A DNA stretch of 64,000 nucleotides from DASYXZ01 sp035308965 (GCA_035308965.1 DATGFN010000062.1:1-64000); one strand, 5' to 3'; positions 1-8,530 are shown, counted from the stretch's first letter. Notes: a model not told the origin generated them from the sequence alone. Program-made: numbers and translations.

Positions 1-276
1 TTTCTGACAAGCGACATCGAGACCCTTCTCATAAATGACTTTCGCCTCGGAGAATCGCTCCAGGGCAGAGAGAACCTTACCTAGCTCGCGGTAGGCCGCT
101 GAGTAGTCAGGTTTGAGATGCAGGACCTCGCGGAATTCGCCCTCGGCCTCGGCGTTGCGATTCGCCTTGAGATATTCAAGGCCAAGGCTATAGCGCACCA
201 TTACGTTTTCTGGAGCCTGGGCGGCTAACTTTTGAAATGCCTCAAGTGGCGATTTTGGCTGTTCGTTTTCTTCCAT
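1..276 (-). CDS. TPR-repeat protein, 3' part cut by window edge
   Basis: Ninety-two codons are open from an ATG at 276 to the left edge without a stop. A strong ribosome site (AGGAGG, 284-289) precedes the ATG by seven bases. The peptide has two tetratricopeptide-like helix pairs; 'YSLGLEYLKANRNAEAE' and 'YRELGKVLSALERFSEA' show the typical G/A/Y spacing. TPRs mediate protein-protein contacts; no partner can be named. There is no signal peptide. The rest of the gene lies outside the window. Confidence 0.8.
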   Translation of the reverse strand, partial: MEENEQPKSPLEAFQKLAAQAPENVMVRYSLGLEYLKANRNAEAEGEFREVLHLKPDYSAAYRELGKVLSALERFSEAKVIYEKGLDVACQK

Positions 277-860
277 CCTGGTCCCTCCTGGCCTACCCCA
301 AAAACTGTACCAAAAGCAGATATGATTTTGGGACAAAAAGGGAGGCAGGGCGTTGACAAAGCGGAAGTTTACAGAACCTGAAATTATCGGAGCGATCCAC
401 TGAGTGAATGCGGGGCGGACGCGTATCGAGGTGCGCCATAAGCACCCGGGTAGCAGGTAACTCCCGGATGGTCGTCCACTCGGAGAGTAACCTCGGAGAG
501 TTCGCCAAGAATTTCATTCGCTCGTCTCACTGCAAGCTTCAGTCGGCCAGGAGGTTCCGTCGCTGCAGGGGATTCAGCCTGAGAAGGCCGCTTTTCGTTC
601 CAAATCCGGGTTAAGTGGTGGATTGGGCTGTTCTCAACAATTTTCAGTAAACACTGGGCGACTAGGCAGGAGTAATCCGCGAAGGGGTAGGCCAGCTCCC
701 TCTGGCGTCCGGAAGTGAATCCCAATCTGACACTTCCCAGAGCGCTGTTCCTGGTTGTGCAATCTGGCTTTGCGACGGCTTTTCCATGACCTCGGGTCCC
801 CAACTCCACCTTAAGGTGTGCAGTGGTTGCGGCCGGGCCAGAATGCTGTAAACTGTCCCA
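277..860. other. Intergenic stretch without a supported gene
   Basis: About 580 bases between the divergent TPR and CPBP-protease genes. Open frames exist on both strands (for example 384-809 minus), but they overlap one another, lack ribosome sites and have no recognisable protein features. The only signal I would keep is the promoter-like sequence just before 861. Confidence 0.5.
827..854 (+). promoter_or_regulatory. Putative promoter of the CPBP protease (leaderless)
   Basis: TTGCGG (827-832), a 16-base spacer, then TAAACT (849-854). The -10-like box ends six bases before the ATG at 861, so transcription would start at about the A of the start codon. No Shine-Dalgarno sequence is present, which fits a leaderless mRNA. 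The boxes are weak matches; the call rests partly on the same layout at 2347, 4196 and 9403. Confidence 0.35.
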
Positions 861-1718
861 ATGATTCTGGCTTCCGGCCGCCGCGCGATTTTGGTGTACC
901 TGGTTTTCACGTGGACGGCAAGCTCCCTATTCTATTTCCTCATCATCAAATCCGCAGGCAGCAATGCTGCGGACGGTGCCTACACCAGTGGGCTGATGTG
1001 GTGTCCGGCCATAGGGGCCCTGCTCACCTGCAGGTATCTCGGTCGCCCTATCGCTAGCCTGGGTTGGAAGTGGGGCCAAACTCGCTACCAAGTACTCAGC
1101 TACCTTATTCCCCTCGGCTATTCCACCTTCACCTACTCTATCGCTTGGTTGACGGGCATCGCCGCGTTAAACCCGATCCAGACTGCCGATGCCTTTTCGC
1201 GTTTCTTCGGTCTCGGTCCATTGTCCAGACCTGCCGGTATAGGGCTCTATTTCCTGATGGTCGCAACCATCGGCGTAATCCAAAACTGCGCCACCACTCT
1301 GGGCGAAGAAATCGGTTGGCGTGGATTCCTCGTACCCGAGTTAGCCAAACACTTTTCATTCACAGCAACCGCAGTACTCTCCGGCGTAATTTGGGCCTTG
1401 TGGCATGTACCCATCATCGTTTTTGCCGGCTATAACATGGGAACCGGTTGGTATGGTTTGGCCGTTGTCTCCGCCAACATGATCGGCCTTTGCTTCATCC
1501 TGACATGGCTGCGCCTGAAGTCCGGCAGCTTGTGGACCGGAGTCATTCTGCACGCTTCTAGCAACCACTTCATCCAACAGTTCTTCGACCCCATGACCGC
1601 CTACACTGGCCGCGCGAAATACATCCTCGGGGAGTTCGGCATCGGATTCACCCTTGTGGTGGCTGTCGTAGCCGCCTATTTTTGGATGCGCCGCGCGGAA
1701 GTGGCCCAATCTCACTAG
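861..1718 (+). CDS. CPBP family intramembrane metalloprotease
   Basis: A 285-residue protein with about seven to eight hydrophobic segments. It carries the three conserved blocks of the CPBP (CAAX protease/bacteriocin-processing) family: EEIGWRGF with the Glu-Glu and Arg motif, WALWHVPI with the metal-binding His, and the C-terminal HASSNHF block. These residues form the active site inside the membrane. Bacterial members act in bacteriocin maturation or immunity or in membrane-protein cleavage; the substrate here is unknown. The ATG has no ribosome site. The gene stands alone between non-coding stretches in the mobile part of the window. Confidence 0.88.
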   Translation: MILASGRRAILVYLVFTWTASSLFYFLIIKSAGSNAADGAYTSGLMWCPAIGALLTCRYLGRPIASLGWKWGQTRYQVLSYLIPLGYSTFTYSIAWLTGIAALNPIQTADAFSRFFGLGPLSRPAGIGLYFLMVATIGVIQNCATTLGEEIGWRGFLVPELAKHFSFTATAVLSGVIWALWHVPIIVFAGYNMGTGWYGLAVVSANMIGLCFILTWLRLKSGSLWTGVILHASSNHFIQQFFDPMTAYTGRAKYILGEFGIGFTLVVAVVAAYFWMRRAEVAQSH

Positions 1719-2346
1719 GGCAGCCGCGGAAGCCCGACCTCTCAACTTTGCCCCCCTGGGAGGACAGACCGAAAACACTCCCGAGAATTCAGTTTGGGGA
1801 AGTTTCACTTGACCCAATTCAGCAAATGTAGAAGGGCACGCACAGCGATTGCTGCCGACACACTCTTGCATGACGGGCTATTCGTACAAGTGCGTCCCCT
1901 GACTCCCCGGAAGTCCCGTTCGGGGAGCCATCCCACAGGAGCCCAGGCCTGACGGAAAGATTCAATGAGCCGGAGCTCGAAGAATCCGCCGGAAAGAGGC
2001 CCCAGCCAAATTATATTGTGGGCGGGGAGGAAACAACCCATGGCAGTCCAAGGGCCGGAACTGGAGTCGAAGGACAAGAGGTCGAAGCAAAGGCGGGCGG
2101 GCCTCAGGAAAAGGGCAAGGAGCAAGGTTGGGCTGGGGCGCAGGGTGGGGGAGCGCCGGGGAGAGCACCCGCCAGCGCCGGACACGCCGAAACAGTCAAA
2201 GGCAAGAAGGGGAGACTGATATTTTGAATCGACATTATTCTATTGACGAGGACTCTCACCGAGGGGATTCGGCTCCCTTTGGCAGACACGCCACTCGATC
2301 TAAGTTTGACCTTGAACGCCCGCTTCGATTCTGATATCTCTTTCCC
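1719..2346. other. Intergenic, purine-rich on the plus strand in the middle
   Basis: About 630 bases. From about 1965 to 2225 the plus strand is strongly purine-rich and several frames stay open at once (two on plus, two on minus). The predicted peptides are low-complexity Lys/Arg or Gly/Glu-rich and none has a ribosome site, so I treat the open frames as a compositional effect. The end of the stretch holds the promoter of the XRE gene at 2347. Confidence 0.45.
2312..2340 (+). promoter_or_regulatory. Putative extended -10 promoter, leaderless XRE gene
   Basis: TTGAAC (2312-2317), a 17-base spacer, then TATCTC (2335-2340) preceded by TGA, i.e. an extended -10 (TGnTATCTC). The box ends six bases before the ATG at 2347 and no ribosome site exists. 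The paralogue at 4196 has the same TGnTATCTC and the same distance to its ATG although the DNA further upstream differs. Confidence 0.55.
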
Positions 2347-2709
2347 ATGGACATTGGAATTAGACTACGTGAACTGCGTGAAGCAAAGGGCTTCTCCCAG
2401 GGTGATATTGAAAAGCGGACTGGCTGCCTGCGTTGCTACACCTCCCGTGTTGAAAACGGGCACACCGTCCCGAGCCTCGAAACGCTTGAGAAATATGCTG
2501 GAGCCCTAGAGGTCGAACTTTACCAGCTCTTTTTTGAAGGCGGAGGAAAGCCGCAGGCCGTCGGCTCAAGGGACGCAGGAAAGGTGGGTCCAGAGGAACG
2601 CACGCTAGTCGATGCCTTCAAGAAGCTCAACAAAACAGACAGAAGCTTTTTGGTTGCGATGGCAAGGAAGATGGCAGGCAGTAAGCGAGCTGGAAGACCG
2701 ACCACCTAA
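2347..2709 (+). CDS. XRE-family DNA-binding regulator (paralogue 1)
   Basis: A 120-residue protein whose first 65 residues form an XRE/Cro helix-turn-helix: 'LRELREAKGFSQGDIEKRTG' is helices 1-2 and 'SRVENGHTVPSLETLEK' covers the recognition helix and helix 4. 'ALEVELYQLFFEG' closes the domain; the tail (about residues 75-120) is a charged helix. It is a putative repressor with unknown target. It is about 70 % identical by eye to the gene at 4196, and more distantly like the gene at 5295. The start codon probably lies at the 5' end of the mRNA. Confidence 0.9.
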   Translation: MDIGIRLRELREAKGFSQGDIEKRTGCLRCYTSRVENGHTVPSLETLEKYAGALEVELYQLFFEGGGKPQAVGSRDAGKVGPEERTLVDAFKKLNKTDRSFLVAMARKMAGSKRAGRPTT

Positions 2710-2772
2710 GTACAACAAGCCCAAAATAGAAATCCCGGATTGGACGCCTGCCTCGCTTGGATATAAGCAAGG

Positions 2773-2979
2773 ATGATAAACCAAGAGTGGATTAAAACGC
2801 TTGAGGACAGGCGAAGGGTAAAATTCTTCTATCTAGAACTGCCGGGGGACGGTGCATTTCTCACAGCGCAGCTTGCAGGTAACGCCGTGGTCTATTCGGT
2901 CATATTAGCCAACGCAAGAAATCCGATGAGTTGTGAAGAAGTTGAAAGTCATTTCGCAGGCGAACTCTCGAAGAAGTAG
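2773..2979 (+). CDS. Small hypothetical protein
   Basis: A 68-residue protein with mixed composition: a Trp/Arg-rich start (WIKTLEDRRRVKFFY), a central hydrophobic beta-like stretch and an acidic-basic end. It follows the XRE gene by 63 bases on the same strand, so the two may be co-transcribed. GGs lie directly before the ATG, too close for a good ribosome site. I do not recognise the family. Confidence 0.4.
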   Translation: MINQEWIKTLEDRRRVKFFYLELPGDGAFLTAQLAGNAVVYSVILANARNPMSCEEVESHFAGELSKK

Positions 2980-3042
2980 TATCACTCAATCAGGGCAGCG
3001 CACCAGGCAAATTGAGCGTTTGAGGGAAACTCGGCAGTTGGG

Positions 3043-3276
3043 CTACTTTGCAGTTTCATCTGGCCCACGATAGCCGGATGGCTTCTTTTCGCCGCTCCTC
3101 ACCATTGTATCCACGAGACTCCAAGCAAGGAGCTTGGCCCGTTCCGAAAGTCGCTTTGCCCTTTTGAGATTCCCCCAATCAACCTTCCGCTGCACGAGAG
3201 TGTTCATATGATTGATTCGTTGGCAGGATTTCGCCCATTCCGTAATTTCGCTTTCAGATACTGAAATCCCCCTCAT
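3043..3276 (-). CDS. Small hypothetical helical protein
   Basis: A 77-residue, largely helical, basic protein (for example 'LKRAKRLSERAKLLAWSLVD'). I chose the ATG at 3276 because GAGG lies six bases upstream; a GTG at 3288 with GGAGG almost touching it is the alternative. No family is recognised. It faces the plus-strand genes on both sides and may have its own promoter. Confidence 0.4.
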   Translation of the reverse strand: MRGISVSESEITEWAKSCQRINHMNTLVQRKVDWGNLKRAKRLSERAKLLAWSLVDTMVRSGEKKPSGYRGPDETAK

Positions 3277-3545
3277 GCAGGTCCTCACGTCCTCCGTTAT
3301 TCACTCCCCCCTACTGCCCCAAGGCCATCATCGCGCCAAAGGGTTACTGAGCGTGGTCACGTTAGTCGCCCTGAGCAGTATTAACCTAACCCGCGAGTCA
3401 AAATGAACAGACAGACAATTCCTTCCAGCGTATAAAGGATGTGTCGTGAGTCACCGTCCAGCATCCGGTTGGCAAAGTGTGTCAGCCGCGAAGCAACCGC
3501 TGACTTAGACCATGAGCTGCACACTTTTGCCTTGCGGAGGATTAC

Positions 3546-3794
3546 ATGACCAAGGGGAAAAGATATCTGTTTGAGTTGGTACCCGACCAGAGTGGCGGCG
3601 GCCCAGATCAGGGCGGCCAACAGGGTCAAAGCCAGTCCCCCGGGCCACCTCTAATGCCAGAAGGTGAGAAATATCTCTTTGGCATTGCGCCCCGCGGACT
3701 ACTTGGAACGACGAAATTGCCACCTCTTAAGTTGGGCGGTGACAAAGGCGACGGCGATAACCCCCATAACCCAGGAGGCAGACTGAAGCACTAA
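3546..3794 (+). CDS. Small Gly/Gln/Pro-rich protein with an internal duplication
   Basis: An 82-residue protein with an excellent ribosome site (GGAGG at 3536-3540, five bases before ATG). A short motif occurs twice: 'GKRYLFEL' near residue 4 and 'GEKYLFGI' near residue 40, separated by a Gly/Gln/Ser/Pro-rich linker and followed by a Gly/Asp/Pro-rich tail. There is no signal peptide or membrane segment. The low-complexity layout suggests a disordered protein with two short binding motifs. The function is unknown. Confidence 0.55.
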   Translation: MTKGKRYLFELVPDQSGGGPDQGGQQGQSQSPGPPLMPEGEKYLFGIAPRGLLGTTKLPPLKLGGDKGDGDNPHNPGGRLKH

Positions 3795-3907
3795 ATGCGA
3801 GGTCTACGCGTCATCCTAAATTGTCCTTGCGCCTGTCTGGACCATTTCGATGGACTTTGGCAATCGAAGAGATGCTTGGGAAGATTGGGCGGTGATTGGG
3901 ATATCAA

Positions 3908-4087
3908 ATGGCCGAGTTTAAAATAAAGGACCATGTCAGAATAAACGGCACACAGGAAGTTCTCACGGTGGAGGAAATCCGCGAAATGCCCGGCGGTGAA
4001 ACCACATACTGGGTTCAGCTCGGCAGTAATTTTGCTACCCGTGAATGGGCTAAGGAAAGCGAGCTTGAACTAGCGAACGAGCCTTAG
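3908..4087 (+). CDS. Small SH3-like protein (DUF2158/YodC-like)
   Basis: A 59-residue protein. The pattern 'FKIKDHVRINGTQEVLTVEEI', followed by a Gly-rich turn, 'YWVQLGS' and a C-terminal 'EWAKESELELA', resembles the DUF2158/YodC-type small beta-barrel proteins. I prefer ATG 3908, where the family-like N-terminus begins; a TTG at 3896 is possible. No function is established for such proteins. Confidence 0.5.
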   Translation: MAEFKIKDHVRINGTQEVLTVEEIREMPGGETTYWVQLGSNFATREWAKESELELANEP

Positions 4088-4160
4088 CGGCCCCGTTGTG
4101 AAAGCTGCGGGTTGTGAGCGTTTGTGGGGTTCAAGAAGTAACTCTTGATAGTGTTTAACC

Positions 4161-4189
4161 TTGTCGGCTCCGCTAAATTCTGCTATCTC
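4161..4189 (+). promoter_or_regulatory. Putative extended -10 promoter, leaderless XRE gene
   Basis: TTGTCG (4161-4166), a 17-base spacer, then TATCTC (4184-4189) preceded by TGC. Six bases separate the box from the ATG at 4196. The stretch TATCTC-(C/T)TTCCC-ATG is shared with the promoter at 2312-2340. Confidence 0.55.
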
Positions 4190-4195
4190 CTTCCC

Positions 4196-4564
4196 ATGAA
4201 CATTGGAACCAGACTCCGCGAACTGCGTGCAGCAAGAGGCTTCTCCCAAGGTGACATCGAGAAGCGGACGGGGCTCCTTCGCTGCTATACCTCCCGCTTG
4301 GAAAATGGGCACACTAGTCCGAGTCTTGAAACCCTGGAGAAATTGGCCGCTGCCCTAGAAGTCGAGATGTACCAACTCTTTTTCGCAGGGAAAGGAAAGC
4401 CTCAGCCCGTCGGCCCAAGAGTTGCGGCGAAGCTAGGTTCAGAAGAGCGTTGGTTAATCGAAACCTTCAAGAACCTCGACAAAGGAGATAGAAAAGTTTT
4501 GGTTGCGATGGCTAGAAAAATGACAAACAGAAAACGAACTGACTTAATGAAAGCTGCGAGTTGA
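4196..4564 (+). CDS. XRE-family DNA-binding regulator (paralogue 2)
   Basis: A 122-residue protein starting at the ATG that aligns with paralogue 1 (MNIGTRLREL versus MDIGIRLREL). The helix-turn-helix spans about residues 5-60 with 'GFSQGDIEKRTG' and 'SRLENGHTSPSLETLE'; 'ALEVEMYQLFF' follows. The C-terminal third keeps the same helix as in paralogue 1 ('RKVLVAMARKM' versus 'RSFLVAMARKM'). A longer frame begins at 4145, but it would run through the promoter-like sequence. Confidence 0.9.
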   Translation: MNIGTRLRELRAARGFSQGDIEKRTGLLRCYTSRLENGHTSPSLETLEKLAAALEVEMYQLFFAGKGKPQPVGPRVAAKLGSEERWLIETFKNLDKGDRKVLVAMARKMTNRKRTDLMKAAS

Positions 4565-4620
4565 AGTCAGTGTCATCCGTTGTGGCGGCGCTCGCTACTT
4601 GTATTCGTGGAGAGAACTTT

Positions 4621-4785
4621 TCAGTTTGGCTTTCTGTCACGGATAAGCTTCACCCTTTGCAAAACTTCCGCCTGTCGAATCAGGCCCTTCTCTTCCAAGA
4701 TTTCCATTAGAGCCGTCAGGGTCAACGAATTAGCGAGCGCCAATTCCTGAACGCCTACAGTGACCCTCTCTTTTCGATCTGCCAT
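4621..4785 (-). CDS. Small conserved-looking helical protein
   Basis: A 54-residue protein starting at ATG 4785, chosen because GGAGG (4791-4795) lies five bases upstream; an ATG at 4809 lacks this. The pattern 'ELALANSLTLTALMEILEEKGLIRQAEVLQRVK' resembles a small acidobacterial family I remember only as hypothetical; a coiled or helix-loop-helix fold is likely. It lies 75 bases after the end of the XRE gene, facing it. Confidence 0.55.
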   Translation of the reverse strand: MADRKERVTVGVQELALANSLTLTALMEILEEKGLIRQAEVLQRVKLIRDRKPN

Positions 4786-4869
4786 ATTAGCCTCCGAAGT
4801 ATCGCTCACTAACTCTTTGCCATCGGCCTCCGATCACATCAAGGCTCGCCGCTCTTCGCTGCAACTTTC

Positions 4870-5295
4870 TCATCCAATAGTTTGATTCTTCGAGGCCATC
4901 TTTTGTGCCAGATCGAGCAGTAGTTTTCTATCTCTTTTGCCCAGATTCTTGAGCGTTTTAAATTGCTTGCGTCGCTCAGCACCAAGAATTGATGGCTTTC
5001 CTAGATCAGATGTCGGCTGTTCCGTGCCACCCTCGAGAAAGAGTTGGTAAAGGTCCACTTCAAGTGCTCTTGCCAATGTCTCAAGCGTTTCGAGACCGGG
5101 GATGAACCGCCCTTTCTCCATGCGCCAGATGTTACAGCGGAGAAGTCCGGTCCGATTCGCGAGGACATATTGCGACAAGCCTTTTGCCTCACGCAGCTCG
5201 CGGAGCCTGCTCCCGATATTTATGCGAGGGACACTTCTCACGCGCCGCGTCATGGGATGCCTGCCAACTAGTGGACCTTCAGTTGATTGCAGCAC
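4870..5295 (-). CDS. XRE-family DNA-binding regulator (paralogue 3, divergent)
   Basis: A 141-residue protein. From residue 24 on it matches the two plus-strand XRE proteins: 'INIGSRLRELREAKGLSQ', 'NRTGLLRCNIWRMEKG', 'ALEVDLYQLF' and 'RDRKLLLDLAQKM'. The GTG at 5295 has GGAGG (5300-5304) four bases upstream, which supports a 22-residue N-terminal extension absent in the others; ATG 5253 is the alternative. The recognition helix differs (NIWRMEKGRF instead of YTSRLENGHT), so it probably binds a different operator. Confidence 0.85.
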   Translation of the reverse strand: MLQSTEGPLVGRHPMTRRVRSVPRINIGSRLRELREAKGLSQYVLANRTGLLRCNIWRMEKGRFIPGLETLETLARALEVDLYQLFLEGGTEQPTSDLGKPSILGAERRKQFKTLKNLGKRDRKLLLDLAQKMASKNQTIG

Positions 5296-5618
5296 TTGTC
5301 CTCCGACGCTATCTGCGCTTCTTTGTCTTCTGCACTTGCAGACTCGCCAATCGGCGCTGCAAAGGCTCCAGGTCTTTTTTGAGCTGGGTTTTGTAGGAGT
5401 CTTTGAGTGTTGCTATCCACCTTTTCAATTCGCTAATCTGTTTTTGACGTGAAAGCTGTTTGGACATGTTAATGGCTTAGATGCTATGTGTTTTCTGGCG
5501 GCTTCCGCCAATTCACCGGCCCAGCCGAGGATTGCCGTCCTGCGTCCAAAACAGGCAGCACACCCCCTTTTGGTCACCTCCCCTGGGCAGGGAGGTGAAT
5601 GATGTTGTGGCGAGAGCC

Positions 5619-6269
5619 TTATTTGCACGGGTTCCCTTTCTTTATCGACTCGTAGCAGGCATACCAGTCGCCGGCTAGAATCTCCTGGCCCCGCTTTAGC
5701 GTGACCGAGGTCGTCGCCGGGATATGTGAGTTTTTCTTGGAGTGGGGAATGTCGTAGCAAATTTCGTCATGGACGAAGCCCTCCACGACATCCTTCTGGT
5801 GAGCGCCCATGATTGTGCCGCCCACACTCGTATTATATGGCTCGGGCCAGAGGTTTTTTGGATCCGTCGGATTCCCGCCGTCTTCGAGCGAAATTAGGTG
5901 GTCCTCTTCGGAGCAGGCCATGTTGTCGGAATGCGCGACGCAACGTTTGATATCGACCTTTCCAGTGTTTGGATTGATGAGCTGCGCTCTTGTCTGATGG
6001 ACAGTGTCCCCGTATTCCCGCAGTTGCTTCCTCTTCAGCTTGCCCGTGTATCCTGCTGGCGGCCGGATTTGCTTCGTGCTCCATTGGCGGCTGCAAATGT
6101 TGTCCTGGATGTTCTGCTGCGAGATCTGCCGATTCGCTGCCCCTGGTGTCCTCGCAGAATTTGGATAAATGTCCGCAGGGCCAATGCGGCTGGACTGAGC
6201 CCGAGCCGGGCGCGCCAGGAGGAGGCCGGCTAAAACCACAGCAATGGCAAAAAGGATTCCCGTTTTCAT
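5619..6269 (-). CDS. Secreted HNH-like nuclease candidate
   Basis: A 216-residue protein with a clear signal peptide (MKTGILFAIAVVLAGLLLA, cleavage near ARA-QS). The motif 'EEDHLISLEDGGNP' followed by 'NLWPEPY' matches the His-Asn/His loop seen in a group of small exported HNH-like proteins (EVDHLIPLELGG...NLWPQ). Cysteines in the mature part could form disulphides. GGAGG sits seven bases before the ATG. Nuclease activity is inferred from the motif only. The gene is isolated in the mobile region. Confidence 0.7.
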   Translation of the reverse strand: MKTGILFAIAVVLAGLLLARPARAQSSRIGPADIYPNSARTPGAANRQISQQNIQDNICSRQWSTKQIRPPAGYTGKLKRKQLREYGDTVHQTRAQLINPNTGKVDIKRCVAHSDNMACSEEDHLISLEDGGNPTDPKNLWPEPYNTSVGGTIMGAHQKDVVEGFVHDEICYDIPHSKKNSHIPATTSVTLKRGQEILAGDWYACYESIKKGNPCK

Positions 6270-6826
6270 CTGGCTGCCTCCGTTGAGTGCAACCGGGTGA
6301 TTAAAACACGGCAGACTTTATCTGACCATCTCCTTGAGATCGAGCCTGATCTGATCTGGTGACGGCGGGGGAACGCATTTCCAGCTCCGCCACACCTTAG
6401 CCATCATCCCAGTAGCTGCGGGAGCTGCAGTCTCGCCGCCAAGTCGAGGCGCACCTTGAACGGGAAATGGGGGGAATCAAGGCGGTAGGAATTCTTCTCC
6501 AATCCAGAATCAAATGACACCAGTAGACGAGAGAACAAACGAAAGTTTGTGACCGAGTCTGTCACCCCGACAATACATCAGGAAATGAACTTCGCGCCAC
6601 CAAATGGCAATAACACTTCTACCCGCCTATGGTAAGAATTGCAGAAATGTATTTGAGGTCTATCTGGAAGGGCCTCGAATATTCCAAATATAATCAGCAA
6701 TTTACGCTACCGCATCGTTTGGCAAGCCCGATGCACCAAGACAACGTGAACTTGAAATCGAGGAGGTATAGCGCAGGTGAGAGCAAGGAGCGCGAACGAG
6801 AAATTGCGGCTTAAAGGAAAAAGCGC
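6270..6826. other. Intergenic stretch, nothing clear
   Basis: About 560 bases between the secreted protein and the next small gene. An open frame at 6629-6814 (plus) codes for a charged peptide without a ribosome site and I do not support it. No repeats or hairpins stand out. Confidence 0.4.
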
Positions 6827-7081
6827 ATGATTGGTGATATCGCAATAAGGGTGGGGCAAAAGCTGCCTCAGCAACATCAAAAAATGGGGCAGGTGGTGTG
6901 TGGCTTCACCGATAGGCAGAACAATGTTTGTGGGGCCACATTTTGGATTATTCATCCAGACCACACCGCAAGTGTGGTGAGGATTAAAGTGCAAGCTTTA
7001 GATGTAACTCGCAAACTGCGCGGTGAGCATACTGACCTAGCCGACCAAAAGGTTCACCAAAACATCTATGATTTGGATTGA
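6827..7081 (+). CDS. Small hypothetical protein
   Basis: An 84-residue protein with a ribosome-like AAGGA (6814-6818) eight bases before the ATG. It contains a Gln/His-rich start, 'VVCGFTDRQNNVCGATFWIIHPD' with two cysteines, and a charged end. No family is recognised. A minus-strand frame overlaps it entirely, but has no start signal. Confidence 0.4.
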   Translation: MIGDIAIRVGQKLPQQHQKMGQVVCGFTDRQNNVCGATFWIIHPDHTASVVRIKVQALDVTRKLRGEHTDLADQKVHQNIYDLD

Positions 7082-7207
7082 TATTCAAAGTAGCCCACTA
7101 CCCACTGTATGCATACTTTTGCTCGCTGGATGAAGAAAACTAATTCCGGTGAATAACTTCTGCAGGACGGACTGCGACTTAAGGTTAAGAAGACAGGAGG
7201 AACGACA

Positions 7208-7363
7208 ATGCTGATACTCATCATCATTTTGCTGCTGCTTTTTGGCGGCGGTGGGGGATACTATGGCCATAGCCGCTGGGGTCCCGGAGGTGGTGCTGGT
7301 GTAGGACTGGGGACAATAGTGTTGATTCTCCTCATCGCCTATCTGCTTGGCGTGGTCCACTGA
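7208..7363 (+). CDS. Small membrane protein, DUF3309-like
   Basis: A 51-residue protein with a perfect ribosome site (AGGAGG 7195-7200, seven bases before ATG). The layout is a hydrophobic Leu/Ile-rich helix, then Gly-rich 'FGGGGGYYGHSRWGPGGG', then a second hydrophobic helix 'IVLILLIAYLLG'. This is the layout of the small DUF3309-type membrane proteins, whose role is unknown. The stop is TGA at 7361. Confidence 0.8.
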   Translation: MLILIIILLLLFGGGGGYYGHSRWGPGGGAGVGLGTIVLILLIAYLLGVVH

Positions 7364-7692
7364 ATCTGCCGTTCTCAATTTGCTGCGAAGTGAATTGGGA
7401 CGACTTGGCATGAAGGTTGAGATTGTTGAACGGCTATCCGCTCTTCTTGAGTTCAAGAAGATTGCAGAGCGCGAATTATTCTCACACCAAAGTTAGGGTA
7501 AGGTCCGGGGAAAATCCTTCACGGAGTGTGCCGCCGCGAAGCGCCTTGCCGCCTGTCAGCAATTTTCTCGGTCTTGCCCTGGCGTGCTCTTGCCTGTAGC
7601 TTCTCAGGTTTTTTCCGCCGAAGCCAGCGATAGCCCCAATCCTGCTTACCCACCAGAGTGGGCTAAAAATTTATTTGTTGTTTGCCGGGCAG

Positions 7693-8154
7693 CTATTGTT
7701 TGTCGTACACGGTGGTGCCGGTGACCTTTTTGCCTGCCGCATCGGTTCCGTGCGTCGTAACGGTGCGACTCTTGCCGTCGGCGGAGATGACAATCCGACC
7801 AGTTATGGTAGCTTTGTCACCCTTCTTGGCGGTGAAGGACAAAGTACGGTCATTGACCTTCTTATATGACCGCGTGTCCGAGGTCGCATCACCAGTAACC
7901 GGGTAGTCCTTTCCGTCGAACTTGCCTGTCCACTCGGTATGCGTCGGCTTTCCGTCGCTGTCGGTGCCATCTATCGTTACTTTTACGTTCTCGCCCGCGG
8001 CCTCATACACGACCGTGTTGTTCTTTGTTACTCCGGGTGCGAGCTTCGACTTGGTCTCATTGAGTTTCCAAGTTCCCATATGCGAATCAGCGGCGAGACA
8101 CGTCGTCGCGCCAATAACAAACAACGCCAAAGTCAGGATAGTCCTAGTTTTCAT
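7693..8154 (-). CDS. Secreted beta-rich lipocalin-like protein
   Basis: A 153-residue protein starting at ATG 8154, where a signal peptide (MKTRTILTLALFVIGATTCLA) begins directly after a GGAGGAG ribosome site; an upstream in-frame start at 8247 is less likely. The mature part begins 'MGTWKLNETKSK' and has alternating beta strands rich in Thr, Lys and Asp, like the short exported proteins common in Acidobacteria. The fold is probably a small barrel. The ligand is unknown. Confidence 0.75.
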   Translation of the reverse strand: MKTRTILTLALFVIGATTCLAADSHMGTWKLNETKSKLAPGVTKNNTVVYEAAGENVKVTIDGTDSDGKPTHTEWTGKFDGKDYPVTGDATSDTRSYKKVNDRTLSFTAKKGDKATITGRIVISADGKSRTVTTHGTDAAGKKVTGTTVYDKQ

Positions 8155-8530
8155 GGTCTCCTCCTCCCGGCGAAATGGATTAGCTGGAATTTCCGTTTTC
8201 ATTTTCCGGTCGATCTGAAACATACACCCGACAGCCTCTGAGTGCAAAGTCCAGTCGAGTTTTCAGTGCTGGGTGCCTCCACGGACCGCGGCACTGGTCA
8301 GTGTACGGGAACGGGCAGTTCACAACTTCGCCTCACAGGGACCGACGTCCTTCTTTTAGACGACAGCCGCTCAAAACAGCATCCGCGATTCCGTAACCAC
8401 ATGCGACATCTCGTCCCACTTCGACAGCCGTTCGCTTCATCTGCCGGCTCCTTTCCGATCGAATTATCAATCTGGAGCGACCGGATGGGGCTTCAGCAAT
8501 GCCGCGCAGAATCTGCCTTTGCGCGAGAGT

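Noticed and set aside
384..809. A 141-codon frame on the minus strand
   Set aside because: No ribosome site, odd composition and overlap with other equally long frames.
1965..2227. Overlapping Lys/Arg-rich and Gly/Glu-rich frames
   Set aside because: Several frames are open at the same time in a purine-rich segment without ribosome sites; probably a compositional effect.
7085..7456. A 123-codon frame on the minus strand
   Set aside because: It covers the small DUF3309-like gene on the other strand, which has a perfect ribosome site and a clear membrane layout.
7650..7664. Hairpin CCCAC-CAGA-GTGGG as a terminator of the lipocalin-like gene
   Set aside because: The A/T-rich run lies on the wrong side for the minus-strand gene; only a weak one follows for the plus strand, where no gene ends.
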